Shown: piece by piece, positions 35,042 through 46,548 of the stretch
Numbering within the stretch: the stretch's first letter is position 1
How the letters are laid out: every line of letters begins with the position of its first letter
Assembly (NCBI GenBank): GCA_963281155.1
Contig: CAUJLY010000001.1
Coordinates: 4,774,001-4,838,000 of the forward strand
DNA length: 64,000 nt
DNA from: Rhabditophanes sp. KR3021
Taxonomy: Eukaryota; Nematoda; Chromadorea; Rhabditida; Alloionematidae
Reading direction: 5' to 3'
The notes under the pieces: model-generated
Database searches by the model: none
Seen by the model: only the letters and a program-made list of their open reading frames with translations
Told to the model about the DNA's origin: nothing
Made by a program: the position numbers and the translations under genes

Positions 35042-35960
35042 CCTATCTATTTTTAGACGAATTTTATTGTTTCCAGTAAATGACAGTGTCAACCAAGTTA
35101 TCCAGCTATTTATCAAAACTAATATTCCCTTAAAATACATTAAAATATATTAATTCCCTGATAAAAAATAAGCTTAAAAACGTGTTTAATCATAAGCTCG
35201 ACTCGTTTTTGGTATGTTAATCAACACTCATAAGCTAACAAAGTTCATGTATTTTACAATAATAAATTACCTTATCATAGAATACATTCATTTTTACTCT
35301 TCAAATCACATTCATTTTAAAATACGCCCTAATATCACAACCATTGCATAGATATCATATACATATTATATGATTATTTTGTCCATGGTTCATAGAAAAA
35401 GGTAAATTAATTGACAATTAATGGGATGTTATTATTTTCCATTTTTTAAAAGTACTAAATATATATTAGGATTCAAAGGTATTTCATATAATATTCAATG
35501 GTGTTTTATGTGATATTTAATATAATATTTAAAGGTATTTGACGGTATTTTTTAGGTAAAATCACTATGCAATTTGCAAATTATTACAAAACAGCAACAC
35601 AATACATATTAAACGTTGTTATCGAACAAATTTAAAAAATGCAAATATATTCTCATGTTTGTCAAGCTTTATTTATTAGATTAATTAAGTGTTTATTACA
35701 AAAAAGTACGTATTAATAAGTTAAGTATAATAGTCTAAATTTGACGGAGTGCATACTTGGTGCACAAGACCATAAATATAAATATTTTGATATTAACCAT
35801 AACATTTAGCAAAGTCAAATTCTTGCTGATCTACAGAATTAGTTGCTTCCATAAGTGAAGCCAAATTGAAAGATTATACATGATGGGCAGTTGCTAATTC
35901 TTTTAAGGAGAATATGCTCCCACTTAGTTCAATTGTAAATATAATATTACTCGCGTAAAG
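35042..35960. other. Intergenic, no gene seen
   Basis: AT-rich upstream flank of permease copy 2, with short runs such as GGTATTT repeated between about 35478 and 35560. No coding sequence recognised. Confidence 0.45.
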
Positions 35961-37270
35961 AGTCGATCTTTTCGGAAATGATACATTTGAGTTCATGTTG
36001 GAATTGTACTGATGTTGGCTTTGTTTTGAGCTATCATTTTTTCAGTGGGGAGCAAATTCGTGTAAATACCACGGCCAATACAATAAATGTGGCTGACTTT
36101 ACACTTCCTCCTAAAACACTCATCAATAGTCAAAAGGAAGGTATTGACAAAGCTAGAAACACAACAAAACAACTACTGACGATCTTGTTATCATTCGCTC
36201 AACTCCAAATGTTTGTTGTGTATTGAAAAACTACTCTTCAATTAAGTTTGTTAATGGATTGAAGGTCATCAAAAAATTTAAAATACATGCAATGTTATGA
36301 AAACACTTATTGCATGCTGAATCCATATAATTTATATTGAACTGATGATTGAGTGTCCAAGTCAATTGTTATAGGTTAAATATCCTATTAATTCTGAAGG
36401 CTAATGTAATAAATGTAAACTGGCAAAAGCGAAAATAGATCATTTGTTGAATCACTTGGCTTTGCTATATTCACTTGAATAGTTGATAACTCTGAATATC
36501 CACCAAAATGGAAATACAAATGTTGCAATAGTTACAAATCTATTTGAAAATATCGTCGCAAAAACAGTGGTAACAGCAGCGACAATAACTGGTAGGCAAA
36601 GTCGTTTCTGAATAGGGATTTCTACAATATTTCGAAAACGTACTCCTTCTAATGTTGCAACAAAATGCACCACGACTTTCCTAGACAAATTGAATTATAA
36701 AAAAATGTAATTACGGTCACTAATGAAATTAAGAGTCCTGATTCTAATTCAGAAGACACCATTGCTGTCGAAGGTGGGTTAATGCTTCTACACTTAATCT
36801 CCTATAACACAAAATCCGGTAACAAACCATCATATTCCATGCAATCTGACAAACTTTTTGTTTCTAATAATCAAGTCTAGGTCAAAGTTTAAGGGTTGTG
36901 ATTTATCAAATACATTTTTGATTTCAAATCTAATCTTGTTATCCTTAAAAAGTAATCAAATTTATAAAATACACATTTATTCTTATCCATCACTTTTTAT
37001 GCAACTTTATTCATATTTTGTAAATCTTAACATTAATAAATTGTCTAATAATCTTTAAATACTGCTTAGTAAAAGTATTTAGAAGCACAAACAAGTAAAG
37101 AACCCCCCGATACCAAGATATCAATGATACACCAATCTAGACACTTTCCATTATCGTCACTCTTCTCTACATACTTTTTCAAAAGTTTCTGATTATGCCT
37201 CCATCAATTCTTATAACACTAAACATGATTCAAACATAAATAATAGGTTCGCTACTTACAATTTCATATT
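35961..37270 (+). pseudogene. Possible decayed coding tract, family unknown
   Basis: Several plus-strand segments have protein-like composition but no common frame: one at 35978-36226 containing RVNTTANTINVADFTLPPKT, one near 36500 reading NVAIVTNLFENIVAKTVV, one at 36709-36880 reading EDTIAVEGGLMLLHLISYN, and one near 37170 reading SDYASINSYNTKHDSNIN. Stops separate them and splice sites do not join them. A minus-strand frame (36452-36688) is open over the same bases with a hydrophobic run. I regard the stretch as degraded coding sequence of unknown origin, with low certainty. Confidence 0.25.
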
Positions 37271-38174
37271 CAAGCCGAGTTACATAATATGATGACTGAT
37301 AAAAAGACAATCACTTCCCATAATTCATTCTTCGTAACTTATATGTATACACTGAATACAATTATATGTTGTTCAAAACTAGTATATGATGGACAGTTAT
37401 TTTAGTTTAATAAAAATATTACTGAATATCAATTTGGAATAAATTTAAAAAACAAACTTTTAATTTCTTTTTGTTATTTATGATATTAGCACTGTACTAT
37501 ATATCTACTACAGCTTACACTAAATGACTTTTATTTCACCTTAAAGATTCATTGTAAATGGTATTTGACCATGCTGATTTAAATTAATTAAGCAATACAT
37601 TTAATGTGTGGAGCTGTTACTTTGCAACATATTTCGTCTAACTTGAGCATTACTTTGATATTTATGAATAGTGATCATCCATTTTTAAAGAATTACAATA
37701 AATTATTAAGCCAAACCTTTACTAATTGCATATTCACTTGCCTAAGGGCAATTAATAAGATTAATAGTTGGAGAATGAAAAAGTAATTAAGATAATTAAT
37801 ATTATAAAGATTATACTTATTTTAGCTATCATTAATATTTAATTTTGTTGTTCTTTAATCTATCATTAAGCTTTTACGAATTACGCATATTTCTCAAAGT
37901 TAAAAGATGGAGAAAAAGACAAGTGATTTATGAACCTCCTAAAATATTTAAATTATTGGTCTCTTTTTATTAAGCGATGAATTTACAATAAATAATCGGT
38001 AAACATATTTTCTGTATAATTTTTTGTTATACTTACGGGAAGTAGTTATAATAAATTATGATATGAAAAGTTAATGAGGAAAAGTTGAATCACTAGAATA
38101 TACACAGCACACTTAATTTGAAAACATTTATTTAATTAAAAATTTAACGTAATAACAATCAAAACAAAAACAAT
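37271..38174. other. Intergenic, no gene seen
   Basis: AT-rich downstream flank of THUMPD1. Only short chance frames on both strands. Confidence 0.5.
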
Positions 38175-39038
38175 TTAAACAGCAATTTTCTCGAAATCAT
38201 CAGATTTTTCTTGTACTTCAGCAATAGGCTTTAAACTCAACTTTCTTCTTTTATTGTAGTTTTGGACGATTCCAAGCATTGCTGTTTTATGAACTATATT
38301 AATAACAATTGTCAAATCTGGATTATTCAAATGAACTCTACAATTTTTGAAATTATCCGACATAAATTGCCCTATTGTTTGAATGGTAACATCCCTCTTG
38401 ATTTTGTTGTTGTTTCGAGCTCTAAAGTTGACAGCATAAGTTGGATAATACCCTGCCCAAATATCTTCGGCAAAATGTTCGTTAATTAATTTTTTGATGT
38501 GATCGTCAACGACATTTTCCGCAACATCACAAGTAATCTCAACTGGTTCAATTCGATAAAGAAAACGAGTATTTAAAGAATCTTGGCACTTCGTTATAAT
38601 ATTATCACATATTTTGTAGATATCCTTTCCATTTGAAATTTGTGGTGTTGTCAAGAAGAGACAATTCTTGACACCAGTTGGCTTTTGTCTACTCCATATT
38701 TTGCCAGACTTTTTGACATCACATTCTTCAACACAAGCTTCCTTTAAGGCATCGGCAAAGTCAACTTCTTCGTCTTCTTTTTTGACATCATCTTTCTGAA
38801 CATCCTTGCTTTCGCATTTACTTTCTTGAACTTCCTCATTTTTTGAAGGTATTTCTTGAGTATCAGGAACAATGTTCAAATCAGAAACGGCTTGATCAAT
38901 TAAATTTTTAGCTTCCGTAATAGCTTGTTTTTCATGTCCTTCGCAAGTGAAAAACAATCCGAATATACCCGAATCAACTCGTTTGTGAGCACCGGCATTG
39001 TGGTTGAATCTTCCTTTTTTCTTAGGTGGTTCACTCAT
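38175..39038 (-). CDS. THUMPD1: THUMP domain protein 1 (Tan1/THUMPD1), tRNA acetylation adaptor
   Basis: A single exon of 287 residues from the ATG at 39038. A basic start (PPKKKGRF) precedes a conserved SGIFGLFFTCEGHEKQAITEA segment typical of THUMPD1. An acidic lysine/glutamate-rich stretch follows, and then the THUMP domain, residues about 145-265, with NCLFLTT, the middle RFLYRIEPVEITCDV, and HLNNPDLTIVINIVHKTAMLGI. THUMPD1 binds tRNA and directs the NAT10 acetyltransferase to make ac4C in leucine and serine tRNAs, in the nucleus. A TTTTCAG acceptor lies 10 bases before the ATG, which suits spliced-leader addition. Confidence 0.88.
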   Translation of the reverse strand: MSEPPKKKGRFNHNAGAHKRVDSGIFGLFFTCEGHEKQAITEAKNLIDQAVSDLNIVPDTQEIPSKNEEVQESKCESKDVQKDDVKKEDEEVDFADALKEACVEECDVKKSGKIWSRQKPTGVKNCLFLTTPQISNGKDIYKICDNIITKCQDSLNTRFLYRIEPVEITCDVAENVVDDHIKKLINEHFAEDIWAGYYPTYAVNFRARNNNKIKRDVTIQTIGQFMSDNFKNCRVHLNNPDLTIVINIVHKTAMLGIVQNYNKRRKLSLKPIAEVQEKSDDFEKIAV

Positions 39039-39308
39039 CTTAAATTTCCTGAAAATAAAAAAATGAGATAGAAATAAAGGATAGGTTTTAAATTTAAACA
39101 TGTACGCTAAATGCATCAACATTCTACCAATGCTGTCATCCTGTACAGATACAACTATTAAATGTGTGTCTAAACATTCTCTGTATGTAAGAGCAGCTGA
39201 AAATAGTCACTTACACGTTATCAATTCTCTTACCATTTGTTATTACCAATATTTTTTCGTAAATAACAATTCACTTTTTATAGCCTCTAAACATTGACAA
39301 ACTGTATT

Positions 39309-40315
39309 ATGGGGCTTTGTAAATGTGAAAAAAGATGCGTGACAGCGTTATTTTGCTTCGAGCATAGAGTTAACGTATGCGAAAAATGTCTTTTAGAAAA
39401 ACATCAAACGGTAAGTTTTAATGATTCATTTACCAAAAGTGCAATCAGCTTCAACATCATAATCATGTCGATTTCAGTGTGTAGTCCAGAGCTACCTCGA
39501 GTGGCTTAGCAACTCTGAATTTGAAAACTTCTGCATTCTGTGCAATTATCCATTTACTGACAGAGAAACAATTAGGTTGAAATGTCTTCGTAAGTAGGAT
39601 CATAATAAATTTAAATAATCCAAATTTGTAGATTTGTTTCACAAGGATTGTCTTCACTCAAAACAAGTTTCCATGTCTGAAGAAACGAAGACAGAGAATA
39701 GAAAATGCCCAAGGTAATTAATTAGGCATTTAATTAAAGTACAATAATGTAAATTACAGATGCTTGGACAAAATTTTTCCTGTTAATAACCAAACTTCAC
39801 CAACAATTGAAGTTCTCAAGAAATGGTTGTTGTCGACTAATTGGGGTCGGAATGGATTTGGCTTACCATCAGATCCAACAATTAATGATTTTGCAATCTC
39901 AAAACCACCTCCCGTTGAAGCACCAGTTCCGAGAAAAAAGAGCATTGGAAGTCAAGAACGAAAACCATCTTCTACAGTCATCGAAATGGATTCCAGCATG
40001 CCGACTATTCATGAGACTTTTCAAAATATTACTCAGGAAAGAAATTTTGCCTCAAGAAATAAACAATCAGATAATATTCCATGGCAATACGAAAAGAATT
40101 CTAGTAAATTGTTAACCAGTGACGACAACGAATCAAAATACAAGAAGCGTTCAGTAGTTTCTCGATTCAGATACCTTCAATTTCGAACCATCAGAAAACC
40201 ATTGACTATTATTATTGTTTTCACCTTTATCGTGTACATATTATATTCCATATTTAGTAGGGCTATGTCTGACTCGAGTCCATTGGCTGATCACGAAGTC
40301 GCCAGAAATGAATAA
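39309..40315 (+). CDS. ZFPL1: Zinc finger protein-like 1, cis-Golgi membrane protein
   Basis: Four exons, 39309-39410, 39478-39589, 39632-39713 and 39760-40315, give 283 residues. The N-terminus [20 protein letters not shown] begins a B-box-like zinc site and matches ZFPL1 almost residue for residue. A RING-like second site follows (CILCNYPF...HKDCLH...[10 protein letters not shown]), then the family's [12 protein letters not shown] serine-rich linker leads to one C-terminal membrane segment ([19 protein letters not shown]). ZFPL1 is an integral cis-Golgi protein that binds GM130 and supports Golgi assembly. Length is close to the human protein (310). Confidence 0.92.
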
Positions 40316-40709
40316 ATTTAGAAGGACAATTTAAACATATCATACTATACAAAATATTTACAATAATTTATTTGAATGCATCTAGAATATATTATCTTTA
40401 TTTGAAATAAATCTACGTCGAATCTTTAAATAATTGTCGTAAAGTGTGTTTCGATTAGATTTAACAAAGAAAATTTGTTTATGAAGGAAAAGTTTACTCA
40501 CCACTACTCTCAAAACGATAACTTCACTGAGATCAAGAGAACAAGTGGAAATATGTGTATTCAATAAATATATTAATCTTAAGGTTATAACAATCATCTT
40601 GTTGTTTTGTTACAAAAGATGGGCATCTCTGATTATTTAGAATAAAGTTCCACGCTCATATATCTACTTACTTGTGCTTAATTAATATACTTCTGCTTAT
40701 AGGCTCAAG
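40316..40709. other. Intergenic, no gene seen
   Basis: Spacer between ZFPL1 and NDUFS1 on the same strand. A TTATAG acceptor-like site ends at 40702, close to the NDUFS1 start, which would allow trans-splicing. Confidence 0.4.
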
Positions 40710-43075
40710 ATGCTAACAAATAGCGGTAAACTTACATCTAGATTTTTGAATTATGGTAAACGTCTTCCACTTTATCAATCCGTAGCTGGAAATAGCAATA
40801 CCCCGGCTGCCCCTGAGAAGATCGAAGTCTTTATCAACGACAAAGCCGTCATGATAGATCCAGGTTTTTGTCTACCTTCTGATTTTAACTAATAATTTTA
40901 TCTTTTTAGGCATGACTATTCTTCAAGCTTGTTCAACTCAAGATATTGACATTCCACGTTTCTGTTATCACGATCGCCTTTCAATTGCTGGAAATTGTCG
41001 TATGTGTTTGGTAGAGGTTGAGAAATCAGTTAAGCCAGTAGCTTCATGTGCCATGCCTGTAATGAAAGGAATGAGAATTAAGACTCATTCCGACTATGCT
41101 AAAAAGGCTAGAGAAGGAGTTATGGAGTTTTTGCTTGTCAATCATCCTTTGGATTGCCCAATTTGCGATCAAGGAGGTGAATGCGATTTGCAAGATCAAT
41201 CAATGGCTTTTGGAAGTGACAAATCAAGACTGCAAAATGACTTTGATGGGAAAAGAGCTGTTGAAGACAAAAATATTGGGCCATTGGTTAAGACTAGCAT
41301 GAACAGATGTATCCAATGTACTCGTTGCGTACGTTTTGCAAACGAAATTGCCGGAGTTCCTGACTTCGGGACAACTGGAAGAGGAAATGAAATGCAAATC
41401 GGAACTTATGTTGAGAAACTTCTGGCCACCGAATTGTCGGGAAATGTAATTGACCTTTGTCCAGTTGGAGCTCTTACTTCTAAGCCATACAGTTTTTTGG
41501 CTCGCCCATGGGAAACTAGGAAGACCGAATCGGTAGATGTCATGGATGCCCTTGGTTCAAATATTGTTGTTACTCATCGTACTGGTGAAGTTCTTAGAAT
41601 TATTCCAAGAGTTAATGACGACGTTAATGAAGAATGGATTTCGGACAAAACTAGATTTGCTGTAGATGGATTGAAAAGACAAAGATTAACCCAACCTATG
41701 CTTAAGAAAAATGGTTCTTTAGTTCCAGTGTCATGGGAGGAGGCTCTTTTCACTGCTGCTGCTAAGTTGAAAAATACTCCCGCTCAAAACATAGCTGCCG
41801 TCGTAGGAGCTTTCAATGATGCCGAGGGAATGGTTGCTCTTAAGGATCTTTTCAACAAACTAAACAGTGAGGGAGTATACTATGAGGAATCATACCCAAC
41901 AACATCTGGAGGTCTTGATATCCGCTCAAACTATGTTTTGAATGATCAAATTGCCGGAATTGAGGACGCCGATGCTCTCTTGCTAGTAGGGACCAATCCA
42001 AGATACGAAGCCCCAGTTCTTAATGCTCGTATCCGCAAAACTTTCTTGGGCACTGCTATTGAAGTTGGTGTTATTGGATCAGAAATTGACCTTACCTACG
42101 ATTATCACTACCTTGGGAAAAATGCTTCAACACTCGATGTATTTACAAATACCGAATTCGGCAAAGTCTTCGATAATGCTAAAAACCCAATGATCATTGT
42201 TTCTTCCGATGCATTGAAAGGAGACGAAGGAAGCAAGCTTCTAGGAAATTTACAAACATTAGCTGCTAGAGTATCAAAAAGTTCCGGAAAAGCCGTGATC
42301 AACATTTTGGCTAAGACTGCTGCTCAAACAGCCGCTTTCGATTTAGGAATCAAACCAATCAACGCACTCATAAATAAGGAATCACTCGATGTTGTTTATC
42401 TTCTTGGTTCTGATGAGAGTGGCCTTGCCAAGTCTCAATTGTCCAAGAACAGTTTCGTAATCTATCAAGGTCACCACGGAGACTCTGCAGCTGAAATGGC
42501 TGACCTTATTCTTCCTGGAAGTGCTTACACTGAAAAAGATGGAGTTTATGTAAACACCGAAGGCCGTGCTCAACGTGGTTTTCCAGCTGTAACTCCGCCT
42601 GGAGATGCACGTGTCGACTGGAAGATCCTTCGTGCATTGAGTGAAGTTGCTGGACAAAAACTTTCGTACGATACATTACCAGAAGTAAGAGAACGACTCT
42701 CCCAAATTGCCCCACATTTTGGAAGGAATGGAACAGTTGAAAAGACTGGATTCTTAAAACAAGCTCTTCAATTGGCCGCAGTAAGTTATTTGCTAAATAT
42801 AAGATTGCTAGATTTTGCGTAACTTTTTGGAAACCTTTTATGCAAATATACCACACACATTATATTATTCTTTTTTATGAACCGAACTTTATTTTTAGAT
42901 TGGAAAAATAAACAAGGACCTTTCTGTCAAACAAACGAAATTAGAACATTTTTACATGACAGATTCAATTTCCAGAGCCTCACCAACAATGGCTGAATGT
43001 GTTAAGGCGGCTGTTAGCTTTAAAAATGATCCACATAAAGATGATTATGAAGTTAAACTTGCTGCTGCTCAATAA
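40710..43075 (+). CDS. NDUFS1: NADH:ubiquinone oxidoreductase 75-kDa subunit (complex I)
   Basis: Exons 40710-40863, 40910-42780 and 42899-43075 give 733 residues, against 727 in human. A basic N-terminus serves as mitochondrial presequence. The [2Fe-2S] site is [20 protein letters not shown] with the later C in ASCAMPV. The [20 protein letters not shown] region supplies the next cluster, and [18 protein letters not shown] plus [15 protein letters not shown] the [4Fe-4S] ligands. A molybdopterin-oxidoreductase-like domain without cofactor follows. It receives electrons in the complex I N-module, in the matrix arm. The base composition is less AT-rich than neighbours, as in a highly expressed gene. 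Confidence 0.96.
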
Positions 43076-43378
43076 ATAATTCATTTCAAAGTGATAATTA
43101 TTGTTAAGAATAGGTTTCAAAAGGCTACATTTTACACCACAATAGACTACAAATAAAAAATATATAATTAATACTTGGGTAGATTGATATTTTGTGTATT
43201 GTGTAGTCAAAACATGTTATCTGCTAATGTCAATTTTTATTTTAGGTCAAACGTTCAAATAAAATTTTAATTATATTTATTCAAACTGCATTTTGATTAT
43301 ATTTCAATTAAATTACTCTTCATTTCCATTATATCCCAATCAAATTAGAATTGGTTGTATGCGAACAATGCAAATTAA
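43076..43378. other. Intergenic between convergent genes
   Basis: 303 bases between the NDUFS1 stop and the stop of the minus-strand Kunitz gene; AT-rich 3' flanks only. Confidence 0.5.
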
Positions 43379-44076
43379 TTAATTAGTTTTACAATAGTCA
43401 ACAGCATCTTTACACGTACGGAAATTATTAAAATTGCCTTGAGAACGAAAGTATGAAAATCTGAAACATTGCTTGGCAGCTTGATTGTATGCATATCGAC
43501 CTTCGTGTTTGTTTTCTTCGACTTCCTTGCCACTATCGAACTGCAATGAACAAACGTATTCTAAATCAAGTTGTAAGGTTCACTATTTGTTGTCAAATTA
43601 CCTTTTTTTGGGCAGCATGTGCTATTCAGACATACATAATTGTTTTTGCACATTTTTTCCTTATCGCATTTTTCAATGTCAATTTTTAAATTTGGTGTAT
43701 ATGTTGCGTTGCAAAGTTGAGACAATTCATACCTGCTCACATTCGCTTCAGCTCTTTTGACGTCCTGACATTTTTGTCTACAAAAATAGTAAGTTAGCTT
43801 TAAAATAGTCAGTAATTGAAAATATGTATCATGGTGTGCGAATAGTTAATTATAAAATTACCTGCATTCTAACACTGTCTTAAAGCTATTTCCATTACTT
43901 TGACATCCAAAAAATGGCTGACAAACTTTCATTTTTTGATGGTAGTAGTATCTCGTAAGCCATAAACTCTCGTCACACCTCAATCCTTCATCCCTACCTC
44001 TTAAGCATACAGTTGTGTCGATGCAGTTTGTTATTGAAAAAATATTTAAAAATAACAAAAATAGTAATAATATCAT
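43379..44076 (-). CDS. Secreted Kunitz-lustrin-Kunitz protein A
   Basis: Exons 44076-43862, 43777-43602 and 43560-43379 give 190 residues. A signal peptide (LLLFLLFLNIFSITNC) is followed by a first Kunitz domain from VCLRGRDEGLRC to ECRQKC. A lustrin-type cysteine cluster comes next (CDKEKMCKNNYVCLNSTCC). The second Kunitz-like domain, from VCSLQFDSG to DAVDYC, lacks the second and fourth cysteines; YFRSQGNFNNF shows serine where the fourth should be. Such nematode proteins are often protease inhibitors or cuticle/matrix components. It is head-to-head with a close relative at 44455. Confidence 0.8.
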
Positions 44077-44454
44077 GGTAAAATTAATTCTTCAATTAAC
44101 GGATGTCTTCATTTTAAGTGCAATAAATCGAAAATCACCCACCTTCTTTACCATTCTAAAAGAATAAACAACCAGTTTGTTCTTTATCATGTACATAAAT
44201 ATCACACATACTAGTGTATAGGTTACACAAAGGTTAAATGCTTTAGATAATCAAAGTTTACACTGTTATTAAGGAATAACAATAGAATGATACAAGTACT
44301 AAACGAGGTTGTCTCTTAATCAAAAGTTGATAATGTTTGAGTTTCTTTTTAACTTTGAGTAAATAACTGTGCATTTTGTATATGAAAAAGCCTATAAAAG
44401 CTCGCCAAAAGTTTCTTGTAAACATTCAATCTTGATTCGACTTGCTATTTTAAG
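44077..44454. promoter_or_regulatory. Bidirectional promoter region of the two Kunitz-lustrin genes
   Basis: 378 bases separate the two divergent start codons. A TATA-like CTATAAAAG at 44392-44400 lies 55-63 bases before the plus-strand ATG, a normal distance for a TATA-driven, tightly regulated worm gene. I see no equally clear TATA box facing the minus gene. Shared flanking sequence suggests shared regulation, but this is inference. Confidence 0.4.
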
Positions 44455-45257
44455 ATGTCTCTTCTACAACTCTCTATTATTGCTGCATTGTGCATAGGAA
44501 CTTTGATACATGCAAGACCAGACGGTAACCAATCAAAATGTAACATAGTAACATGTTCTGATTTCAGTATGTAACTTACCTAAAGTACTCGGTGATATTT
44601 CCTGTCGCGATCCCAGCCCCGGGAGAAAATTTTATTTTGGTAAATTTTAATTTTTAAAGCCAGCTTATTTGGTAAAATAAGTGAACATTTTAAAAGCTCA
44701 AGCTGCAAGTGTACTTAAAATAAGATGATTGTATATTTAGATAGTAGAATTGGAGTCTGCCAACCTATGAATTATCTTGGCTGTAACTCCAACGAAAACA
44801 TATTCGACTCTGCTATATCTTGCAAAACTACTTGCGGAAAAGGAAAAATTGATTCACGGTGGGTGTTAGCTGAAAAATGTGGATCGAACTTTTTAATTCC
44901 AAATGGAAATTATACAACATGTAGGATCGGTAAAAGCTTGTGTCCAAAAGAACACCAGTGTAAAGAAACAGGAGTTTGTTGTCCTTCAAAGGCTCATGTT
45001 TGTACATTACCCTTAAATAATGGTCATTTTGCTGATGGCATCGAAGATAAACCAAGATTCGCTTGGAACGATCAAATTAATTCTTGCGAACGGTTTTCAT
45101 ATTATGGCGTTGATTCGAATTATAATAATTTTCCTAATTTTAACAGGTAAAATATGGTTCTATTTTATATATTTAATCTAACCATTACAGTTGTGTCAAA
45201 CATTGCAAAGGATACAAAGAAGATCAGAAAAATAGCGATATGATTTTGAAACAATAA
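44455..45257 (+). CDS. Secreted Kunitz-lustrin-Kunitz protein B
   Basis: Exons 44455-44524, 44568-44639, 44741-45146 and 45191-45257 give 204 residues. Signal peptide (LQLSIIAALCIGTLIHA), first Kunitz domain VCNLPKVLGDISC...GVCQPMNYLGC...SCKTTC with all six cysteines, lustrin cluster CPKEHQCKETGVCC, second Kunitz-like domain VCTLPLNNGHFADG...SCERFSYYGVDSN...SCVKHC. The second domain again lacks the second and fourth cysteines, exactly as in protein A. The domain order and several intron phases match protein A, so they are inverted duplicates. Confidence 0.8.
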
Positions 45258-45446
45258 CTGCATTTAAAATTATTTAAGTTAGAGTTGTAAATATTAATTA
45301 AGAAGTCGTATTTGAATTGAATATGTAAATTTTGACAATATTGTTTTTGATGATTTAAATATTTAAAATAAAAATATGAATCTTTGGTATTGAAATTTAT
45401 AATATATAAAAATGGTGATTTTAAGTATTTTCAATTATTTGCGGCA

Positions 45447-46184
45447 ATGTCCTCTTCTAATATCCAAGCAGCTTCCAATAACACTTTGCCAGTTGATAAA
45501 ACACAAGCCTCTGAACTTTCTAATCTAAAAAGTCCAAAAAATAGTCAAATTAGCACCGGACATGACACATTCGATTGCAAATTGGAGGCAGGAGTCACAA
45601 ACATTGTCTTTTTTGGAATTGCTACTTTGAGTGTCCAATCTGCCTGTTATTCATATGTCAGACTTAATCGTTTCATTGGGGAGAACATTCTCGTTTTCTT
45701 AATTTGCATGTTCTATCAATATGTTGATTTGTTTATTGGATCAATGACAAGAAGCAAAAGAGCTGTCTTTGACGAAGGAAATGTATTGGAAACTTATCAA
45801 CCACGCCGTTTAACTCACGGCCATTTGTTCGTTCCTGACCCACCAACACCTGGAAATCTCCCACTTGAAGACAAAAATGGAAACAAAATTGTCTTAGCCG
45901 AAGATCCAAATAAGCCAAGCAGAAGTGCTAGTGAAATAGAAAAATTCAATAGGCTTAGAGATTCCCACTACATAAACATGTTCCAAACTGCTATGGATAC
46001 TAATAAGAAATTGGAACTGGAAGACCAAATGCTTAGAGAAGAAGAAAGAAAAAGAAAGGCACGGGAATGTGCAAACAAATCACCAATTCAAAAGACCTTT
46101 TCCGCTACTGGTGCTGAAATAACAGCTAAGCCTCCTCTAAACAATCCAACCCAAGATGGCCCTCCCCGACTTTCCCAAATCTAA
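45447..46184 (+). CDS. Two-pass membrane protein of unknown family
   Basis: 245 residues from the ATG at 45447, single exon. A serine/asparagine-rich N-terminus of about 45 residues, then two hydrophobic segments (VTNIVFFGIATLSVQSACY and ENILVFLICMFYQYVDLFI) separated by a very short basic turn. A long polar, Pro- and charge-rich C-terminus has a predicted helix (DTNKKLELEDQMLREEERKR). The hairpin layout suggests both ends in the cytosol, but this is inference. I do not recognise the family. Codon use resembles neighbouring conserved genes. Confidence 0.6.
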   Translation: MSSSNIQAASNNTLPVDKTQASELSNLKSPKNSQISTGHDTFDCKLEAGVTNIVFFGIATLSVQSACYSYVRLNRFIGENILVFLICMFYQYVDLFIGSMTRSKRAVFDEGNVLETYQPRRLTHGHLFVPDPPTPGNLPLEDKNGNKIVLAEDPNKPSRSASEIEKFNRLRDSHYINMFQTAMDTNKKLELEDQMLREEERKRKARECANKSPIQKTFSATGAEITAKPPLNNPTQDGPPRLSQI

Positions 46185-46548
46185 GTTTGATATTTTGAAT
46201 ATAAATTGACAGAAATAAAATTTATTGCGACATTTATAGTGTATCTTAATGTGGTTTGTTCCTAATAAAGTAGATCATTTATTTTGTTGCATAATTCGAA
46301 TCTCTAATTATATTTAATCGTAGTTCGTAGTCTAGAATTGGTAAATTATGTAGTCACCAGTATGGTGTGGTCAAATTGACTACAAATTGGTATCATTTAT
46401 TTTGATACTAGTACATATATGTTTAGTCCTGCTTTTTCCTGATCAGCGAACTTTGTATCTGTAGCCAACTATTTTAATATAAAAGTAGGAATTCGGTTTT
46501 TAAAAGAACAAATTTTGTTTATTTAATTTAAACAGTTTAATTAGAAAG
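46185..46548. other. Intergenic, upstream of the thioesterase gene
   Basis: AT-rich with no gene. A TTAAACAG acceptor-like site ends at 46534, 15 bases before the ATG at 46549, suited to spliced-leader addition. Confidence 0.4.

Noticed and set aside
36452..36688. Minus-strand frame with a hydrophobic run
   Set aside because: It has no ATG and overlaps an equally open plus-strand frame, so strand and reality are unclear.
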